Origin: Streptomyces aurantiogriseus
GTDB taxonomy: Bacteria > Actinomycetota > Actinomycetes > Streptomycetales > Streptomycetaceae
Assembly (NCBI RefSeq): GCF_014649375.1
Contig: NZ_BMSX01000016.1
Span: 1-64,000 of the forward strand
Direction of reading: 5' to 3'
Length of the DNA: 64,000 nt
The notes under the pieces were generated by a model. The model was not told the origin of the DNA. It searched no databases and saw only the letters and a list, made by a program, of their open reading frames with translations. Positions 62,237 through 64,000 of the stretch are shown here, piece by piece. Made by a program: the position numbers and the translations under genes. The stretch's first letter is position 1; each line of letters begins with the position of its first letter.

Positions 62237-62659
62237 ATGAGGACCACCAGACTCATCGACGAGAGCCTGTTCGACAGCGTGGATCCGCCGCGGCTCGCGG
62301 GCGCGCGCTGCTCCCGCTGCGGCACCGTCGTCTTCCCCCGACAGGCCTCGTGCCCCCGGTGTCCGGCCGGGCTCATGTCCGCCCACGCGCTGCCGGTGCG
62401 GGGCCGGATCTGGTCGTGGACCCTCCAGGCGTTCCCGCCGAAGCCGCCGTACCGGCCGCCGGCCGGGGGCTACCAGCCGTACCACGTGGGCTATGTGGAC
62501 CTCGGTGAGGTGCTGGTCGAGGCACGGCTGGCGGTGCCTCGCGCGGAGATCTGGATCGGGCTGCCGGTCCGGCTCACCACGCTGCCGGCGTACCACGACG
62601 AGGACGGAACCGAGGTCCTGACCTTCGCCTTCCGCCCGGACGGGGAGGCCGGCCGATGA
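62237..62659 (+). CDS. DUF35 OB-fold/zinc-ribbon protein
   Basis: A 140-aa protein with an N-terminal rubredoxin-like zinc ribbon (Cys25, Cys28, Cys39, Cys42) and a C-terminal OB fold (GRIWSWTLQAFPPKPPYRPP, and VGYVDLGEVLVEARL). DUF35 proteins form complexes with thiolase/Ltp proteins and help acyl-CoA binding, as in steroid side-chain retro-aldolases. The thiolase gene begins inside its stop (ATGA at 62656), which supports such a complex. Confidence 0.92.
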   Translation: MRTTRLIDESLFDSVDPPRLAGARCSRCGTVVFPRQASCPRCPAGLMSAHALPVRGRIWSWTLQAFPPKPPYRPPAGGYQPYHVGYVDLGEVLVEARLAVPRAEIWIGLPVRLTTLPAYHDEDGTEVLTFAFRPDGEAGR

Positions 62660-63810
62660 GCCGTGCGGACGACGTCTACGTGGTCGGATGCGGTATGCAT
62701 CCCTTCGGTCGCGACGAGAGCGTCACCGGGATGGACATGGCCGAGCGGGCGGTGCGCGAGGCGCTGGCCGACGCCGGTGTCGCCTGGGAGGACATCGGCT
62801 ACGCGGCCGGCGGCTCCGACGTGTCCGGCAAGCCCGACACGCTGGTGGGCCGGCTGGGCCTGACCGGCGTGCCGTTCGTCAACGTGCAGAACGGCTGCGC
62901 GACCGGCGCCTCGACCGTGCTGACGGTGGCCAACGCGCTGCGCGCCGGCGAGGCCTCCCTGGGGCTGGCGGTGGGGTTCGACAAGCACGAGCGGGGCGCG
63001 TTCCACGTCTCCGCGGCCCGTTACGGCCTCGGTGACTGGTACGCCGAGACCGGCATGATGCTCACGACCCAGTTCTTCGCCCTCAAGACGCAGCGGTATC
63101 TGCACGACCACGGGATCCCCGAGCGGGCGCTGGCGACGGTCGCCGAGCGGGCCTTCCGCAACGGCTCCCAGCACCCCCTGGCCTGGCGGCGCAAGCCGCT
63201 GACCGAGCAGGAGATCCTGGACTCCCCCGTCGTCAGTCCCCCGCTCACCCAGTACATGTTCTGCTCACCGGGGCAGGGCGCGGCGGCGCTGGTGCTGGCG
63301 CGCGGCGACCGTGCCTTCGACCTGTGTGAACGCCCGGTGCGGCTGGCGTCGGTGGCGTTCCGTACGCGGCGGTTCGGTTCGTTCGAGGTGTTCGCGCCCT
63401 GGCTGCCGCCCGGGCCGCACCGCAGCCCGAGCACCGACGCCGCTGAGGCGGCCTTCCGCGCGGCCGGTGTCCGGCCCACGGACGTCCAGGTCGCCCAGTT
63501 GCAGGACACGGACAGCGGTTCGGAACTGATCCACCTGGCGGAGACCGGGCTGTGCGGCCACGGCGAGCAGGAGGACCTGCTGGTGGCCGGAGACACGGAT
63601 CCCACGGGCCGGATACCGGTCAACACCGACGGCGGCTGCCTGGCCGGCGGCGAGCCCGTCGGCGCGTCCGGGCTGCGCCAGTTCCACGAGGTCGTACGGC
63701 AGTTGCAGGGCCGGGCGCCGGGCGCGCAGGTGCCGGGCTGCCCCCGCGTGGGCTTCACCCATGTGTACGGAGCGCCGGGGATCAGCGCCTGCTCGGTACT
63801 GACGGTGTGA
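62656..63810 (+). CDS. Thiolase-superfamily (Ltp/SCP2-type) protein
   Basis: A 384-aa thiolase-fold protein of the lipid-transfer branch. The N-terminal half has NVQNGCATGASTVL with the nucleophile-position Cys. The second active-site part is altered: where degradative thiolases have HDCFT it reads QLQDTDSGSEL, and the NxHGG motif reads NTDGGCLAGGEPVGASG. Such substitutions are common in Ltp-type retro-aldolases, which cleave side-chain beta-hydroxyacyl-CoAs without free CoA, so retro-aldol cleavage rather than thiolysis is possible. It pairs with the DUF35 gene (4-base overlap). Confidence 0.88.
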   Translation: MSRADDVYVVGCGMHPFGRDESVTGMDMAERAVREALADAGVAWEDIGYAAGGSDVSGKPDTLVGRLGLTGVPFVNVQNGCATGASTVLTVANALRAGEASLGLAVGFDKHERGAFHVSAARYGLGDWYAETGMMLTTQFFALKTQRYLHDHGIPERALATVAERAFRNGSQHPLAWRRKPLTEQEILDSPVVSPPLTQYMFCSPGQGAAALVLARGDRAFDLCERPVRLASVAFRTRRFGSFEVFAPWLPPGPHRSPSTDAAEAAFRAAGVRPTDVQVAQLQDTDSGSELIHLAETGLCGHGEQEDLLVAGDTDPTGRIPVNTDGGCLAGGEPVGASGLRQFHEVVRQLQGRAPGAQVPGCPRVGFTHVYGAPGISACSVLTV

Positions 63811-63842
63811 GCAGAGGCGGTTCTCAGAGAAGGCGGTACAGC

Positions 63843-64000
63843 ATGGGGCACGGCGACAGGACCGCGCTGGTCACCGGCGGGGCTCGTGGGATCGGGGCGG
63901 AGATCTGCCGGCAACTGGCCGACCGGGGGCTGAAGGTCCTGGTGGCGGCCCGCAAGCGGGAGGCGGCCGAGGAGGTCTGCGGCCGGATCGGTCCGGCGGC
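63843..64000 (+). CDS. Short-chain dehydrogenase/reductase, 3' end outside window
   Basis: Only the first 52 codons are present. TALVTGGARGIGAEICRQLA is the Rossmann TGxxxGIG coenzyme loop of SDR enzymes. ATG 63843 has AGAGAAGG upstream. It is probably the next gene of the acyl-CoA operon, 32 bp after the thiolase stop, and would supply a hydroxyacyl or keto-acyl redox step. Confidence 0.85.
   Translation, partial: MGHGDRTALVTGGARGIGAEICRQLADRGLKVLVAARKREAAEEVCGRIGPA

Overview
The DNA is uniformly very GC-rich, with strong third-position G/C bias, frequent GTG starts and many 4-base ATGA/GTGA stop-start overlaps. The gene families (GlcNAc-type kinase beside ung, a DUF5997/LysR-like pair, an SAVMC3_10250-like protein, PadR and DinB, a MoxR/VWA/SWIM operon) point to the chromosome of a Streptomyces or close relative. 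No rRNA, tRNA or CRISPR array was recognised.

Layout. 1-4333: 3' part of an RHS/YD-repeat polymorphic toxin and its probable immunity gene. 4824-7959: uracil-DNA glycosylase, a broken second ung copy, a BadF/NagK-type sugar kinase and a CbiX-like protein. 8140-9313: a short-repeat tract, then a 7-bladed lactonase with a DasR-type site upstream. 9524-13163 (mostly minus strand): FUSC exporter, PEBP-like protein, phosphoribosyltransferase and dienelactone-hydrolase-like protein. 13282-15197: archease and RtcB, convergent. 15287-20603: CapA-like protein with a degenerate MBL protein, an Lrp regulator, and a secreted GH127 arabinofuranosidase carrying a LamG insert. 20657-22297: HTH-less LysR-like protein with DUF5997, then decayed IS630 and other sequence. 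22479-31092: two small unknown proteins and two Ser/Thr kinases (FHA-kinase and kinase-WD40). The kinase-WD40 gene is split by a complete 2393-bp ISL3-family element with perfect 21-bp inverted repeats and an 8-bp target duplication; the element carries an SMI1/KNR4 passenger gene. 31502-36662: EamA exporter with divergent LysR, cold-shock protein, secreted hydrolase, MBL protein and a TetR remnant.

36848-49305 is one tightly coupled five-gene operon resembling the E. coli yehI-yehQ group: a DUF4132-like protein, a 1693-aa unknown protein, a MoxR AAA+ ATPase, a single DUF5682+VWA fusion, and a SWIM zinc-finger protein. About 1.6 kb further on, past dinB and padR, lies a second MoxR module (50895-54868): an unknown protein, a MoxR ATPase, and a DUF2201-like metallopeptidase fused to VWA. 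These two modules, with the ISL3 element, are the most notable content.

54869-55608 is a non-coding GC-rich array of about 87-bp repeats. 55609-64000 is an acyl-CoA catabolism cluster: two acyl-CoA dehydrogenases, enoyl-CoA hydratase, a DUF35 OB-fold protein paired with an Ltp/SCP2-type thiolase, and the start of an SDR. An unusual pyruvate-phosphate-dikinase-like protein and a small partner are embedded in it. Several genes show short tandem duplications spanning their stop codons.
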